A program made the position numbers and the translations under genes. A stretch of 64,000 nucleotides of DNA from Pasteurella oralis (GTDB lineage Bacteria; Pseudomonadota; Gammaproteobacteria; Enterobacterales; Pasteurellaceae). Location of the stretch: positions 62,001 through 126,000 of the forward strand of contig NZ_NXGB01000004.1 of NCBI RefSeq assembly GCF_002850605.1, given 5' to 3'. Each line of letters begins with the position of its first letter. Position 1 is the stretch's first letter. The notes beneath the pieces are model-generated. The model was not told the origin of the DNA and ran no database searches. It saw only the letters and a program-made list of their open reading frames with translations. Shown here in pieces: positions 1 to 9,371 of this stretch.

Positions 1-2156
1 AAATCGGCACTTTGCGTTAGCAATGCTTGTTGCTGATGTAACCAACAAATCGCATTTTCACCAGTAATAGCTTCAATACGACGAATCCCTGCTGCAATAG
101 CAGTTTCTGTGGTGATTTTAAATAAACCAATATCACCGGTACGTTTGGCATGGATACCGCCACAAAGTTCAATAGAAAAATCACCCATTGTCAAAACACG
201 TACTTGATCGGCATATTTCTCACCAAATAATGCCATCGCACCTTTTGCTTTTGCAGCTTCAAGCTCCATCAGCTCAGTTTGAATAGGATGGTTAGCACGA
301 ATTTGCTGATTGACAATACGTTCAATTTCAAACAATTGTTCTTTACTAATCGCTTCTGGATGCGCAAAATCAAAACGTAATGCAACATCTGAAACTAACG
401 AACCTTTTTGAACAACATGTGTACCTAGCACCTGACGTAATGCAGCATGTAATAAATGGGTCGCTGAATGGTTTAGTGAAGTCTGATTACGACATGCCAC
501 ATCAACTACTGCATTGACAGATTGCCCAACTGCCAAACTACCACTCACTAGCTCACCAATATGCCCAAAAACTTGACCATATTTTTGCGTATCTTTCACA
601 TCAAATGAGAAACCTTGACCAGCTAGTCGACCACTATCACCAATTTGTCCGCCAGATTCAGCATAGAACGGCGTATTTTCTAAAATAACCACCGCACTTT
701 GACCAGCCTCGATACGTTCTACTGGCTTGCCTTCTGCAAAAAGTGCGGTCACTTTTGCTAAAGATTCAGACTCAGTATAACCTTCAAAGGTTGTCATACC
801 TTCAACGCGGATCACATTATTGTAATCCATACCAAATTGGCTCGCTGATTGTGCACGCAAACGTTGCGCTTCCATTTCACGCTCAAAACCAGCCTCATCA
901 ATTGTAATATGACGTTCACGACACACATCTGCCGTAAGATCTAATGGGAAACCATAAGTGTCATATAACTTAAACGCCACTTCACCAGAAAGCACACCAT
1001 TTTGCACATTAGCTAATGCATCATCTAACAATGCCAAACCACGCTCCAAAGTACGAGCAAACTGCTCCTCTTCTAAACGTAATAACTTTTCAACATTAGC
1101 CTGCTTTTCTTTTACTTCAACCCCCGCTTCTGCCATGACATCAATTAGGGTTGGCACTAATTTATAGAAAAATGCTTCCTTAGCACCTAATAAATTACCA
1201 TGACGTACAGCACGACGAATGATACGACGCAATACATAACCACGACCTTCATTTGATGGAATGATACCATCAGCGATTAAATACGCACATGAACGAATAT
1301 GGTCAGCAATTACACGTAATGATTTATTATTGAGATCTTTTTCACCTGTTAACTCAGAAACTTTAGCAATTAATTTTTGGAAAATATCAATTTCATAGTT
1401 TGAATTAACATGTTGTAATACTGCACTAATGCGTTCTAATCCCATACCTGTGTCAACGGAAGGTTTTGGTAACGGTTCCATTGTACCATCAGAATGACGA
1501 TTAAACTGCATAAAAACGATATTCCAAATTTCGATATAACGATCACCATCTTCCTCAGGCGATCCCGGAGGTCCCCCCCAAATATGTTCGCCATGGTCAT
1601 AAAAGATTTCCGTACAAGGTCCACAAGGTCCAGTATCACCCATAGCCCAAAAGTTATCAGAGGCGTACGGCGCCCCTTTATTATCACCAATACGAACAAT
1701 GCGCTCCGCTGGAACACCCACTTCTTTATTCCAAATATCATAGGCTTCATCGTCAGTTGCATAAACGGTTACCCACAATTTTTCTTTCGGTAAGGCTAAC
1801 CAACGTGGCGAAGTCAAAAATTCCCAACCAAAGTGGATGGCATCTTTTTTAAAATAATCACCAAAACTGAAATTGCCGAGCATCTCAAAAAAAGTATGAT
1901 GGCGTGCGGTATAACCGACATTTTCTAAATCATTATGTTTACCACCAGCACGAACACAACGCTGCGCTGTTGTTGCTCGTGAATAAGAACGTTTATCCAT
2001 ACCTAAAAAAACGTCTTTAAATTGGTTCATTCCTGCGTTTGTAAATAATAAAGTTGGATCATTGTCAGGAACAAGTGAGCTACTTGCTACAATCTGATGT
2101 CCTTTGGTATGGAAAAAATCAAGAAAAGATTGTCTAATTTCTGCTGTTGTTTTCAT
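1..2156 (-). CDS. alaS: alanyl-tRNA synthetase, 3' end outside the window
   Basis: Charges tRNA-Ala with alanine in the cytoplasm. The reading frame opens with ATG at 2156 (MKTTAEIRQ) and stays open to base 1, giving about 718 of the usual 875 residues, so the C-terminal oligomerisation part lies outside. Seen in the translation: the class II N-terminal region with [17 protein letters not shown] and [17 protein letters not shown], the editing-domain zinc motif HSATHLL (near bases 445-480) and its partner [13 protein letters not shown] (near 145-180). These are hallmarks of AlaRS. No frameshift was noticed. The gene is convergent with nothing inside the window; uspA lies upstream on the same strand behind its own terminator. 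Confidence 0.97.
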   Translation of the reverse strand, partial: MKTTAEIRQSFLDFFHTKGHQIVASSSLVPDNDPTLLFTNAGMNQFKDVFLGMDKRSYSRATTAQRCVRAGGKHNDLENVGYTARHHTFFEMLGNFSFGDYFKKDAIHFGWEFLTSPRWLALPKEKLWVTVYATDDEAYDIWNKEVGVPAERIVRIGDNKGAPYASDNFWAMGDTGPCGPCTEIFYDHGEHIWGGPPGSPEEDGDRYIEIWNIVFMQFNRHSDGTMEPLPKPSVDTGMGLERISAVLQHVNSNYEIDIFQKLIAKVSELTGEKDLNNKSLRVIADHIRSCAYLIADGIIPSNEGRGYVLRRIIRRAVRHGNLLGAKEAFFYKLVPTLIDVMAEAGVEVKEKQANVEKLLRLEEEQFARTLERGLALLDDALANVQNGVLSGEVAFKLYDTYGFPLDLTADVCRERHITIDEAGFEREMEAQRLRAQSASQFGMDYNNVIRVEGMTTFEGYTESESLAKVTALFAEGKPVERIEAGQSAVVILENTPFYAESGGQIGDSGRLAGQGFSFDVKDTQKYGQVFGHIGELVSGSLAVGQSVNAVVDVACRNQTSLNHSATHLLHAALRQVLGTHVVQKGSLVSDVALRFDFAHPEAISKEQLFEIERIVNQQIRANHPIQTELMELEAAKAKGAMALFGEKYADQVRVLTMGDFSIELCGGIHAKRTGDIGLFKITTETAIAAGIRRIEAITGENAICWLHQQQALLTQSAD

Positions 2157-2313
2157 TTATATATAAGCCTTGCTTTTCATATTATTTTAAATAACTAATA
2201 ACAATACGATTAAAAGTTAGTCTACTTATTCTTGCATATTTTTGGCATTTATAAAAAGGCTTTTTCTATTAAAAATAAAGATTTTTTTACCTCTTAAAGC
2301 CTACAAAAAAACC

Positions 2314-2347
2314 AACCGCACTTCAATGATCTAATCAAAGTGCGGTT
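2314..2347 (-). terminator. uspA terminator made of an inverted uptake-signal pair
   Basis: AACCGCACTT (2314-2323) and AAGTGCGGTT (2338-2347) form a 10-bp perfect stem with a 14-base loop. On the minus strand it follows the uspA stop and runs into a T-rich tract (2302-2311). Both arms are uptake signal cores. Confidence 0.85.
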
Positions 2348-2395
2348 AAATTTTTACAAACTTTTTACAAAAGTTTAATTATCAATAAGACGACC

Positions 2396-2821
2396 CTATT
2401 CATCACGTAATGGCACGACTAACATATCTACCGAAATGCTATTCATTACTTGACGTGTCGAAGACATTAGTTTACTCCAAAAGTCTTGATGATGACCAGT
2501 AACAAGCAAGTCAACATCGTATTTTTCGATAGCATCGGCTAATACTTGACCTAAATCGCCACTACCACTGAGTTTTTCAGTCACTGGGTAACTTGCATTT
2601 TCAGCTAAATGTACCAATGTTTGCTGCGTTTCAGTAGAAATACGATCTTGCATTGATGCCATATTGACATCAATCAATCCCGTATAAAGATCAGAAAAGT
2701 TCACATCAACGTGAATAATTGATAATTTCGCCTCATTCCGTCTTGCTACGCCAGCTGCTTTTTCCAATAAAAATTGACTTTCATCAGAAAGATCTACCGC
2801 TACTAATACGTGTTTATACAT
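2396..2821 (-). CDS. uspA: universal stress protein A
   Basis: Small cytoplasmic stress protein of 141 residues; E. coli UspA has 144. The translation begins [15 protein letters not shown] and ends with a strand like SVDMLVVPL, with TGHHQDFW in the C-terminal half, as in the UspA class that does not bind ATP. A Shine-Dalgarno-like AGGAG sits just upstream (2827-2832 on the minus strand). It is monocistronic: a terminator follows, and mazG starts in the opposite direction about 190 bp away. The family is induced in stationary phase and on growth arrest; the exact role here is inferred from the family. Confidence 0.93.
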   Translation of the reverse strand: MYKHVLVAVDLSDESQFLLEKAAGVARRNEAKLSIIHVDVNFSDLYTGLIDVNMASMQDRISTETQQTLVHLAENASYPVTEKLSGSGDLGQVLADAIEKYDVDLLVTGHHQDFWSKLMSSTRQVMNSISVDMLVVPLRDE

Positions 2822-2962
2822 AATAAACTCCTTATCTGATCGAGGGGGTTAGTCATGAATCAAGACTATCATAACACCGCTCCATAAAAAAAAGTATGCA
2901 CTAGATCACGTTTTAAAGAAGTTTTCCTGTTAATCTAAAATTCCACTTCTGTCCTAAAAAGT

Positions 2963-2968
2963 TATACT
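2963..2968 (+). promoter_or_regulatory. -10 element candidate for mazG
   Basis: TATACT lies about 40 bp before the chosen mazG start. It overlaps the upstream in-frame ATG at 2969, which argues that this ATG is not the translation start. Confidence 0.45.
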
Positions 2969-3007
2969 ATGATAAATCTCAATGTTTTTTTAAAAGGTCT
3001 CACAACA

Positions 3008-3802
3008 ATGACATATTCAATTCAAGATTTTGTAAAATTGATTGCCCAACTACGCAATCCAAATGGAGGATGCCCTTGGGATCTCAAACAAAATTATCAA
3101 ACTATGATTCCTTGCTTAACTGAAGAAACCTATGAAGTCATCGAAGCCATCCAACAAAATAATATGCAAGACCTAAAAGAAGAACTCGGTGATCTTTTAT
3201 TACAAGTGGTCTTCTTTAGCCAGCTAGCCACAGAAGAGGAGTATTTTACCTTCGATGATGTAGTGAATGCAATTTCTAGTAAAATTATTCGCCGCCATCC
3301 CCATGTTTTCGGCAATAAAAATGCGAATAATGCACAAGATGCCTTACAAAATTGGAATGAAATCAAAGCTCAAGAAAATAAAGAGAAAGGGCAAACTTCA
3401 ATTTTAGATAATATTCCTCATGCTTTTCCAGCACTAATGCGAGCAGAAAAACTCCAAAAACGTTGCTCAAAAGTGGGCTTTGATTGGAATGACATCAATC
3501 AAGTGATTGAAAAAATTAAAGAAGAACTTGACGAAGTACAACAGGAAATCAATCAAAAAAATCAACAACAAACTAAAATTGAAGAAGAAATTGGTGATTT
3601 ATTATTTGCCGTAGTGAATCTCAGCCGCCATTTGCAGTGTCAACCAGAAGAAAGCTTACGCAAAGCTAATCATAAATTTGAGCAACGTTTCCGCGCAGTT
3701 GAAAACAAACTTAAAAAGCATAATAAAACCTTTGCACAAAGCTCATTAATGGAAATGGATTTACTTTGGGATGAAGTCAAACAAGAAGAAAAAGCAAGTT
3801 AA
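3008..3802 (+). CDS. mazG: nucleoside triphosphate pyrophosphohydrolase MazG
   Basis: Hydrolyses NTPs and dNTPs to monophosphate and pyrophosphate (house-cleaning; in E. coli it also modulates the stringent response). From ATG 3008 the product has 264 residues (E. coli 263). Two MazG domains are visible: residues about 20-120 with GGCPWD, EETYE (39-43) and EELGD, and a second with EELDE and [11 protein letters not shown]; these acidic motifs bind Mg. I chose 3008 over the in-frame ATG at 2969 because AAGG lies 9-10 bases before 3008 and the first ATG overlaps a -10-like sequence. The gene ends at a shared hairpin facing ilvC. Confidence 0.95.
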   Translation: MTYSIQDFVKLIAQLRNPNGGCPWDLKQNYQTMIPCLTEETYEVIEAIQQNNMQDLKEELGDLLLQVVFFSQLATEEEYFTFDDVVNAISSKIIRRHPHVFGNKNANNAQDALQNWNEIKAQENKEKGQTSILDNIPHAFPALMRAEKLQKRCSKVGFDWNDINQVIEKIKEELDEVQQEINQKNQQQTKIEEEIGDLLFAVVNLSRHLQCQPEESLRKANHKFEQRFRAVENKLKKHNKTFAQSSLMEMDLLWDEVKQEEKAS

Positions 3803-3847
3803 GCATGAGTTAAAGTGCGGTCTATTTTTGAAAAATTTTGATACAAA

Positions 3848-3873
3848 AAACCAGCCATTGTTATGGCTGGTTT
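3848..3873. terminator. bidirectional terminator between mazG and ilvC
   Basis: AAACCAGCCAT and ATGGCTGGTTT form an 11-bp stem with a 4-base loop, placed between the convergent ends of mazG and ilvC. An uptake signal (AAAGTGCGGT, 3812-3821) lies just before it. Confidence 0.85.
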
Positions 3874-3891
3874 GCTTTGCACAGACATTTA

Positions 3892-5367
3892 TTAATTTGA
3901 TGAAATACGCTTCATATCTGTCATATAGCCACGTAATTCTTGACCAACTAATTCAATCGGATGATTGCGAATGGTCTCATTCACATCACGTAAAGTAATA
4001 TTATCAATTTCTACTGCTGGCGTCGGCTCACCGATATCACCACGCTCCAATATTGGCATGATTTCTTTAGCCAAAATTGGCGTTGCAACATTGGCAAATA
4101 AGTAATTACCATACTCAGCAGTATCTGAAATCACCACATTCATTTCATATAAACGCTTACGTGCAATTGTATTCGCAATTAATGGTAACTCATGTAGTGA
4201 TTCATAGTAGGCAGATTCTTCATAAATACCACTAGCGACCATAGTATCAAAGGCGAGTTCCACACCGGCTTTCACTAGCGCAACCATTAATACACCATGA
4301 TCAAAATACTCTTGTTCACTAATTTTGCCTTCATATTTTGGCGCATTCTCAAAAGCCGTTTTACCCGTTTCTTCACGCCATTTAAGAAGATTGGCATCGC
4401 CATTTGCCCAATCTGCCATCATCGTCGCTGAAAACTCACCACTAATAATATCATCCATATGTTTTTCAAATAAAAACGCCAATTTTTCTTTAATTTGCTC
4501 TGAAAGCTCAAACGCACGTAATTTGGCTGAATTGGATAAACGATCCATCATCAAAGTGATACCACCTTGTTTTAATGCTTCAGTAATCGTTTCCCAACCG
4601 TATTGAATTAATTTACCTGCATAAGCGGGATCTTTGCCATCTGCAACAAGTTTGTCATAACACACTATCGAACCTGCTTGTAACATACCGCACAGAATGG
4701 TTTGCTCACCCATTAAGTCAGATTTCACTTCTGCCACAAATGAAGATTCAAGTACACCAGCACGATGACCACCCGTAGCCGCAGCCCAAGCTTTGGCAAT
4801 TTCTAATCCGTCACCATTTGGGTCATTTTCAGGGTGAACCGCAATCAAAGTCGGTACACCAAAACCACGTTTATATTCTTCGCGAACTTCTGTGCCCGGA
4901 CATTTTGGTGCGACCATAACAACAGTGATATCGTTACGGATTTGTTCGCCTACCTCCACAATATTTAAACCATGTGAATAGCCTAAAGCTGCGCCTTGTT
5001 TCATTAATGGCATCACATCTGCAACGACTTTTGAGTGTTGTTTATCTGGCGTTAAGTTAACCACTAAATCTGCACTTGGAATGAGTTCTTGATAAGTGCC
5101 AACTTTAAAACCATTTTCTGTCGCACGTTGGAATGAGGCACGTTTTTCCGCAATTGCCTCTGCACGTAATGCATAGCTAATATCTAAACCCGAATCGCGC
5201 ATATTTAACCCTTGATTAAGCCCTTGCGCGCCACAGCCGACGATAACAATTTTCTTACCTTTTAAATAATTTGCTTCATTTGCAAATTCATTACGATCCA
5301 TGAAACGACAACGCCCCAGTTGATCTAATTGTTGGCGTAAATTTAATGTGTTGAAATAGTTAGCCAT
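3892..5367 (-). CDS. ilvC: ketol-acid reductoisomerase, class II (long form)
   Basis: Converts acetolactate or acetohydroxybutyrate, with NADPH and Mg, to the dihydroxy acids in valine and isoleucine synthesis. The 491 residues match the long enterobacterial class II enzyme. Seen: Rossmann motif VIVGCGAQG (41-49), [10 protein letters not shown], and the metal-binding stretch [10 protein letters not shown] with Asp217 and Glu221. It is transcribed away from its presumed activator gene ilvY, as in E. coli, and sits about 46 kb from the rest of the ilv genes in this window. No leader peptide was seen. Regulation by IlvY with its inducing substrates is inferred from the family and arrangement. 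Confidence 0.97.
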   Translation of the reverse strand: MANYFNTLNLRQQLDQLGRCRFMDRNEFANEANYLKGKKIVIVGCGAQGLNQGLNMRDSGLDISYALRAEAIAEKRASFQRATENGFKVGTYQELIPSADLVVNLTPDKQHSKVVADVMPLMKQGAALGYSHGLNIVEVGEQIRNDITVVMVAPKCPGTEVREEYKRGFGVPTLIAVHPENDPNGDGLEIAKAWAAATGGHRAGVLESSFVAEVKSDLMGEQTILCGMLQAGSIVCYDKLVADGKDPAYAGKLIQYGWETITEALKQGGITLMMDRLSNSAKLRAFELSEQIKEKLAFLFEKHMDDIISGEFSATMMADWANGDANLLKWREETGKTAFENAPKYEGKISEQEYFDHGVLMVALVKAGVELAFDTMVASGIYEESAYYESLHELPLIANTIARKRLYEMNVVISDTAEYGNYLFANVATPILAKEIMPILERGDIGEPTPAVEIDNITLRDVNETIRNHPIELVGQELRGYMTDMKRISSN

Positions 5368-5489
5368 TGTTGTGTCCTTAAATTTAATGTTGTGTGTTGA
5401 TATGATGTTATGTTTGCATATTATTTGTACTTTACTTTGATTATAGTGATTTTTATGATTGCGTAAATTGATATTATTGGTATCTTATG

Positions 5490-5504
5490 TTGCAATTAAT
5501 GCAA
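5490..5504. promoter_or_regulatory. candidate IlvY operator
   Basis: TTGCA-N5-TGCAA, an interrupted palindrome of LysR-operator shape (T-N11-A), lies in the 178-bp ilvC-ilvY divergent region, about 40 bp before ilvY. Assignment to IlvY rests on position and shape only. Confidence 0.5.
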
Positions 5505-5545
5505 TATAAAAGCTACTTGATACGATATGTTGGAAACCTTACAAA

Positions 5546-6427
5546 TTGAACTTCACTGATCTCAAACTTTTTCTTCACTTGTATGAAACTAGAAACTTCG
5601 CTAAAACGGCGTTGCAAAACCATATGTCGCCTTCTACGCTATCGCGCCAAATTCAGCGTATGGAAGAGGAGTTAGGGCAGGTGTTATTCCTTCGCGATAA
5701 TCGTCAAGTAGTACTCACTGATGCTGGTGAACAATTCCTTCCTTTCGCACAACAAAGTTGGGCAGAATGGCAACAAATAAAACAACAACTACGCTACAAT
5801 CCGACTCAAGCGCTCAGTGGTGAACTCAAGATTTTCTGTTCAGTCACCGCAGCTTATAGCCATTTACCCAATATATTAGAAAAATTTCGTGTGCGTTATC
5901 CTAAAGTCGAGATTCAGCTCACTACTGGCGATCCAGCAGCGGCATTACAACAAGTACAAACTCAACAAGTAGATCTTGCGCTGGCAGGACGACCTAAAAA
6001 TTTGCCAAGCAGTGTGGCATTTCATTATATCGACGACATTAGCCTTTCGCTCATTACTCCTCGTATTGCCTGCCAAGCGACGCAATTGTTACAAAAAACA
6101 CCTATTGACTGGCAGCAAATTCCGTTTATTTTGCCTGTAGAGGGACCTGCACGTCAGCGCATTGATCAGTGGTTTAAGCAACAAAAAATTAAACATCCCA
6201 AAATTTATGCCACTGTCGCAGGTCATGAAGCTATTATGCCAATGGTTGCACTCGGCTGTGGAGTGGCAATGCTACCTGATGTGGTAATTAAAAATAGTCC
6301 AATGCATAGCCAAGTCTCCATCTTACATTTAAATACGCCAGTAGAGCCTTTTGAATTAGGTATTTGTGTACAAAAAAAATGTTTGTCACAACCATTAGTT
6401 CGTGCATTTTGGCAAGCGCTAGAGTAA
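5546..6427 (+). CDS. ilvY: LysR-type activator of ilvC
   Basis: Transcription regulator of 293 residues. An N-terminal winged helix (about 1-60) contains HMSPSTLSRQIQRMEEELG, almost as in E. coli IlvY; the rest is a LysR effector domain. The start is TTG at 5546: it gives the family N-terminus MNFTDLKLFLHLYE and has a GGAAA-like ribosome site about 10 bases upstream, while no suitable ATG exists before the helix-turn-helix. Divergent orientation to ilvC supports the assignment. In E. coli IlvY activates ilvC when acetolactate or acetohydroxybutyrate binds, and it represses itself. Confidence 0.92.
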   Translation: MNFTDLKLFLHLYETRNFAKTALQNHMSPSTLSRQIQRMEEELGQVLFLRDNRQVVLTDAGEQFLPFAQQSWAEWQQIKQQLRYNPTQALSGELKIFCSVTAAYSHLPNILEKFRVRYPKVEIQLTTGDPAAALQQVQTQQVDLALAGRPKNLPSSVAFHYIDDISLSLITPRIACQATQLLQKTPIDWQQIPFILPVEGPARQRIDQWFKQQKIKHPKIYATVAGHEAIMPMVALGCGVAMLPDVVIKNSPMHSQVSILHLNTPVEPFELGICVQKKCLSQPLVRAFWQALE

Positions 6428-6474
6428 AGTGGCGAAAGCGCGCTACGATTTTAAAAAATATTGAGAATAAATTT

Positions 6475-7350
6475 ATGTTAAAAGGGATAATTTTATCGTT
6501 ATCAGCCTCTGTGCTATTTGGTTATTTATACTATTTTTCGACGTTGTTATTACCATTAAGTGGCGAAGATATTTTCGGATTTCGAATCATTTTTACTCTC
6601 CCTTTTGTGATTGCTGCCGTTTTTCTGTTTAAACAAACGCCCGCTGTCTTCGGTTACTTTGCGCGAATCAAACAACACCCCTTATTGATCTTAGGTTTCC
6701 TTTTTAATTCTGCCATGATGGGAATTCAAATTTGGTTATTCTTATGGGCACCAAATAATGGCAGCGCACTCAGTGTGTCTTTTGGCTACTTACTTTTACC
6801 TTTAGTCATGGTTTTAGTTGGACGTATCCTTTTCAAAGAACATATTTCGAGAGTAAAATTTCTTGCGGTTGTCGTAGCAACAATAGGTGTATTTTCTAAT
6901 ATTTTGTTAAAAGGAGGGCTTTCTTGGGAAGCACTCTTAGTGAGTATTGGCTACAGTACTTATTTTGCCACACGAAAAATACTCAAAATTAACGATCTCG
7001 CTGGCTTTTGCATCGAAATGGCGCTTTTATTACCAGTTTGTATTTATTTTGCAACACAAGTTGATCTGAGCATAGTTCAACAAGCTAATCCCAATATTTT
7101 CATCTTACTGGTATTACTTGGACTAATTAGCGGTGTCGCACTGAACACTTATATCCTTGCAAGTAGCTTGTTACCAATCAATGTACTGGGTTTATTAGGT
7201 TACGCAGAACCTATTATGATGCTATTTGTTTCATTCTTAATTGGTGAACAGCTGGATAGCGCTACTTATCCGCTCTTTATTTGCTTGATTATTTCGATGC
7301 TATTATTTATGAGCGAAGGGCTTATTCGGTTGAAACGACGATATAAATAG
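6475..7350 (+). CDS. EamA/RarD-type inner membrane transporter
   Basis: A hydrophobic protein of 291 residues with about ten predicted membrane segments, starting MLKGIILSLSASVLFGYLYY. This resembles the RarD branch of the drug/metabolite transporter superfamily. The frame is open further upstream, overlapping ilvY, but ATG 6475 has GAGAA about 8 bases before it and begins right at the first membrane helix. It lies 47 bp after ilvY on the same strand and may be read through from it. Substrate unknown; amino acid or metabolite export is the family norm. A bidirectional terminator follows. Confidence 0.8.
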   Translation: MLKGIILSLSASVLFGYLYYFSTLLLPLSGEDIFGFRIIFTLPFVIAAVFLFKQTPAVFGYFARIKQHPLLILGFLFNSAMMGIQIWLFLWAPNNGSALSVSFGYLLLPLVMVLVGRILFKEHISRVKFLAVVVATIGVFSNILLKGGLSWEALLVSIGYSTYFATRKILKINDLAGFCIEMALLLPVCIYFATQVDLSIVQQANPNIFILLVLLGLISGVALNTYILASSLLPINVLGLLGYAEPIMMLFVSFLIGEQLDSATYPLFICLIISMLLFMSEGLIRLKRRYK

Positions 7351-7360
7351 AAATAAAAAA

Positions 7361-7383
7361 ATACCGCTATAACATTGCGGTAT
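7361..7383. terminator. bidirectional terminator between the EamA gene and lsrE
   Basis: ATACCGC (7361-7367) and GCGGTAT (7377-7383) form a 7-bp stem with A-rich and T-rich flanks on either side. It can end both the transporter gene and the lsr operon. Confidence 0.85.
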
Positions 7384-7394
7384 TTTTTATCACA

Positions 7395-8093
7395 TCAATT
7401 GTGAATGAAAGCCGTTTTCCACTGTAAAAGTGTTTGTAGCAAGTCATCATGGCTAAACAAAGCACTACCAGAAACAACCCAATCAATGCCAAGTGGATAG
7501 AGCTGTGCAGCAAGAGTCAAGTTCATGGAACCATCAACAGCAATGAGTTTTTCAGCGCGTATTTCCTTTAACATTTCTATTAGCACACCAATCCGCTCAA
7601 CGATATATTGTTGCTCCGCTTTTATACCAGTTCTTGGATCCAGTGTGAGGACCTGAATAAGATCAATTTTGTTTAAATAAGGAATTAATGACACCAACTC
7701 TGTTTCAGGACATAGCGTCAGTCCAATTAAGCATTCTGGGTAATGTGTAGCAAGATAATCTATAGTAGTGGCTAATGTTTCGCTCTGTTCAATTTGCAAA
7801 GTAATAATATCAGCGCCTGCTTTTGCACAATCTTTTGCAACATTAAAGGGATCTTTTACCATTAAATGTACATCTTTGATAAAAGGTGAGGGAAATTGTT
7901 TTACTGCGATAGCACCTACAGTAAAAAAAGGTGAAAACTGCCCATCCCCAATATCAAAATGTAATAAATGATGTTGCTGTGCAGATAACGTCGCCAGTGT
8001 ATCAGGCAGCTTCAACCAATCAGATGCTAAAATTCCAATACTTATTGATTGTGCTTTTAAACGCTGAATTAATTGTGATTTATTTACATTCAT
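7395..8093 (-). CDS. lsrE: LsrE, ribulose-phosphate 3-epimerase-like protein
   Basis: Last gene of the lsr operon, 232 residues, (beta/alpha)8 barrel of the ribulose-5-phosphate 3-epimerase superfamily. It resembles Salmonella LsrE more than Rpe: I recognise FIKDVHLMV, DGQF.P.FTVG and VVSGSALF. The four residues that bind the catalytic metal in Rpe all appear present: His45 and Asp47 in HFDIGDGQF, His76 in DVHLM, and Asp187 in VDGSM. The Rpe glycine-rich phosphate loop (NPGFGGQ) is replaced by LDPRTGIKAEQ. It overlaps lsrG by 14 bp, so translation is probably coupled. Its reaction is unknown; action on a phospho-AI-2 breakdown product is inference. Confidence 0.85.
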   Translation of the reverse strand: MNVNKSQLIQRLKAQSISIGILASDWLKLPDTLATLSAQQHHLLHFDIGDGQFSPFFTVGAIAVKQFPSPFIKDVHLMVKDPFNVAKDCAKAGADIITLQIEQSETLATTIDYLATHYPECLIGLTLCPETELVSLIPYLNKIDLIQVLTLDPRTGIKAEQQYIVERIGVLIEMLKEIRAEKLIAVDGSMNLTLAAQLYPLGIDWVVSGSALFSHDDLLQTLLQWKTAFIHN

Positions 8094-8394
8094 TCGTTAA
8101 ATTCTCAGGCATGACCCAATCAAAAATCTTTTTACTTCTTGCACCGGTCATGATCGGTTCCAACTCTGCAACACAACGATGATAATGCGCAGTCTTACGA
8201 TGTGCTTCTAAGGCTTGTTCATTCACATAAACCTCATAAGCATAAAAACGTGTTTTTACTTCGGGATCACGTAATACATCAAAACGCAAATTACCCGGTT
8301 CCTGTCTGGTCCCAATATGGTTTCGTGCAAAAACTTCTAGAAACTCTTGTTCTTTACCTTCTTTAATATTAATTTCCACTAACATTGCAAACAT
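8080..8394 (-). CDS. lsrG: (4S)-4-hydroxy-5-phosphonooxypentane-2,3-dione isomerase
   Basis: Acts on phospho-AI-2 after LsrK. In E. coli LsrG isomerises P-HPD to the substrate of the thiolase LsrF. The protein has 104 residues with an antibiotic-biosynthesis-monooxygenase-like ferredoxin fold: MFAMLVEINIKEGKEQEF, GNLRFDVLRDPEV and TAHYHRCVAELEPIMTG match E. coli LsrG closely. I start at ATG 8394, preceded by AGGGAG, rather than at the longer in-frame start at 8457, which would run through an upstream hairpin. It lies between lsrF and lsrE and overlaps the latter. Confidence 0.93.
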   Translation of the reverse strand: MFAMLVEINIKEGKEQEFLEVFARNHIGTRQEPGNLRFDVLRDPEVKTRFYAYEVYVNEQALEAHRKTAHYHRCVAELEPIMTGARSKKIFDWVMPENLTNECK

Positions 8395-8426
8395 AGTTGA
8401 CTCCCTAAACGAAGGAAAATGAGTTG

Positions 8427-8468
8427 AAAAGAGCGGTCTGTTTTTTCCAAATTTCAACCGCTCTTTTT
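8427..8468 (-). terminator. hairpin inside the lsr operon, between lsrF and lsrG
   Basis: AAAGAGCGGT (8428-8437) and ACCGCTCTTT (8457-8466) form a 10-bp perfect stem with a 19-base loop. On the minus strand it lies 10 bp after the lsrF stop and ends in a short T run. The arms look like uptake signals changed at one base on both sides (GAGCGGT for GTGCGGT). It may act as a partial terminator or a 3' stabiliser, lowering lsrG/lsrE relative to lsrF. Confidence 0.65.
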
Positions 8469-8478
8469 GGCTTGTTAA

Positions 8479-9357
8479 CTAGTGATTTTTCTCATCAAGA
8501 TAAAGCTGATAAGCTTTTTCTGCGGTTTCACCACCATGCACCACAGCATGAACCGCTTTCAACATGGCAATTGGTGCTTCAGATTGGAAAATATTACGTC
8601 CCATATCCACTCCCAACGCACCTTGATCAATCGCTTGATAGCACATTTCTAACGCATCACGTTCTGGTAATTTCTTACCACCTGCAATCACGATTGGCAC
8701 TGGACAACCTGCCGTAATACGTTCAAAGCCTTGATCAACGTAATAAGTTTTAATAATGTGTGCGCCCATTTCTGCTGCAATACGCGTTGCTAGCGAGAAA
8801 TAACGCTGGTCACGCGCCATATCTTTACCTACGCCCGTCACTGCCATTGTTGGCATGCCATATCTTGTACCTTGATCGACTAATTGAATAATATTCTTAA
8901 TCGATTGGTGCTCATATTCCGATCCAATATAAACTTGTGCTGCCATTGCTGATACATTTAAACGTAGTGCATCTTCTACCGAAACAGCCACTGCTTCATT
9001 AGAAAGTTCAGTTAAAATGGAGTTCGCACCTGAAGCACGTAATACGACTGGCTTGCGCGTATCAGGCGGTACAACGCTACGTAAAATACCGCGTGTACAC
9101 ATTAAGACATCCGTATATTCAAACAATGGAGCAATATGTAAATCAATTCGCTCTAAACCTGTGGTTGGTCCTTGGAAATACCCATGGTCAAAAGCTAACA
9201 TGATTGTTTTACCAGTTTTTGGATTAAAAATATCTGCCAAACGAGATTGCATTCCCCAATCCAATGCACCTGATCCTTTTAAATAAAAGGCGTTATGTCG
9301 TTGTGGTCGATCTAAACCAAAGTCTTTACCATCTTTGATATCATCTAAATCTGCCAT
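8479..9357 (-). CDS. lsrF: 3-hydroxy-5-phosphonooxypentane-2,4-dione thiolase
   Basis: Terminal enzyme of AI-2 breakdown: in E. coli it transfers an acetyl group from the phosphorylated dione to CoA, giving dihydroxyacetone phosphate and acetyl-CoA. The 292 residues form a class I aldolase-like barrel, with [17 protein letters not shown] near residue 53 and [11 protein letters not shown], where Lys203 matches the catalytic lysine of E. coli LsrF. The sequence is strongly conserved with the enterobacterial protein. It lies 14 bp after lsrB in the same transcript. A hairpin follows before lsrG. Confidence 0.96.
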   Translation of the reverse strand: MADLDDIKDGKDFGLDRPQRHNAFYLKGSGALDWGMQSRLADIFNPKTGKTIMLAFDHGYFQGPTTGLERIDLHIAPLFEYTDVLMCTRGILRSVVPPDTRKPVVLRASGANSILTELSNEAVAVSVEDALRLNVSAMAAQVYIGSEYEHQSIKNIIQLVDQGTRYGMPTMAVTGVGKDMARDQRYFSLATRIAAEMGAHIIKTYYVDQGFERITAGCPVPIVIAGGKKLPERDALEMCYQAIDQGALGVDMGRNIFQSEAPIAMLKAVHAVVHGGETAEKAYQLYLDEKNH

Positions 9358-9371
9358 TTACTTCTCCTCAA

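Noticed and set aside
1436-1793. Overlapping open frames on both strands inside alaS
   Set aside because: They lie within the well-conserved alaS frame, which explains the codon pattern.
3771-3998. Plus-strand open frame of 75 codons at the end of mazG
   Set aside because: It runs through the mazG-ilvC terminator hairpin and antisense to ilvC.
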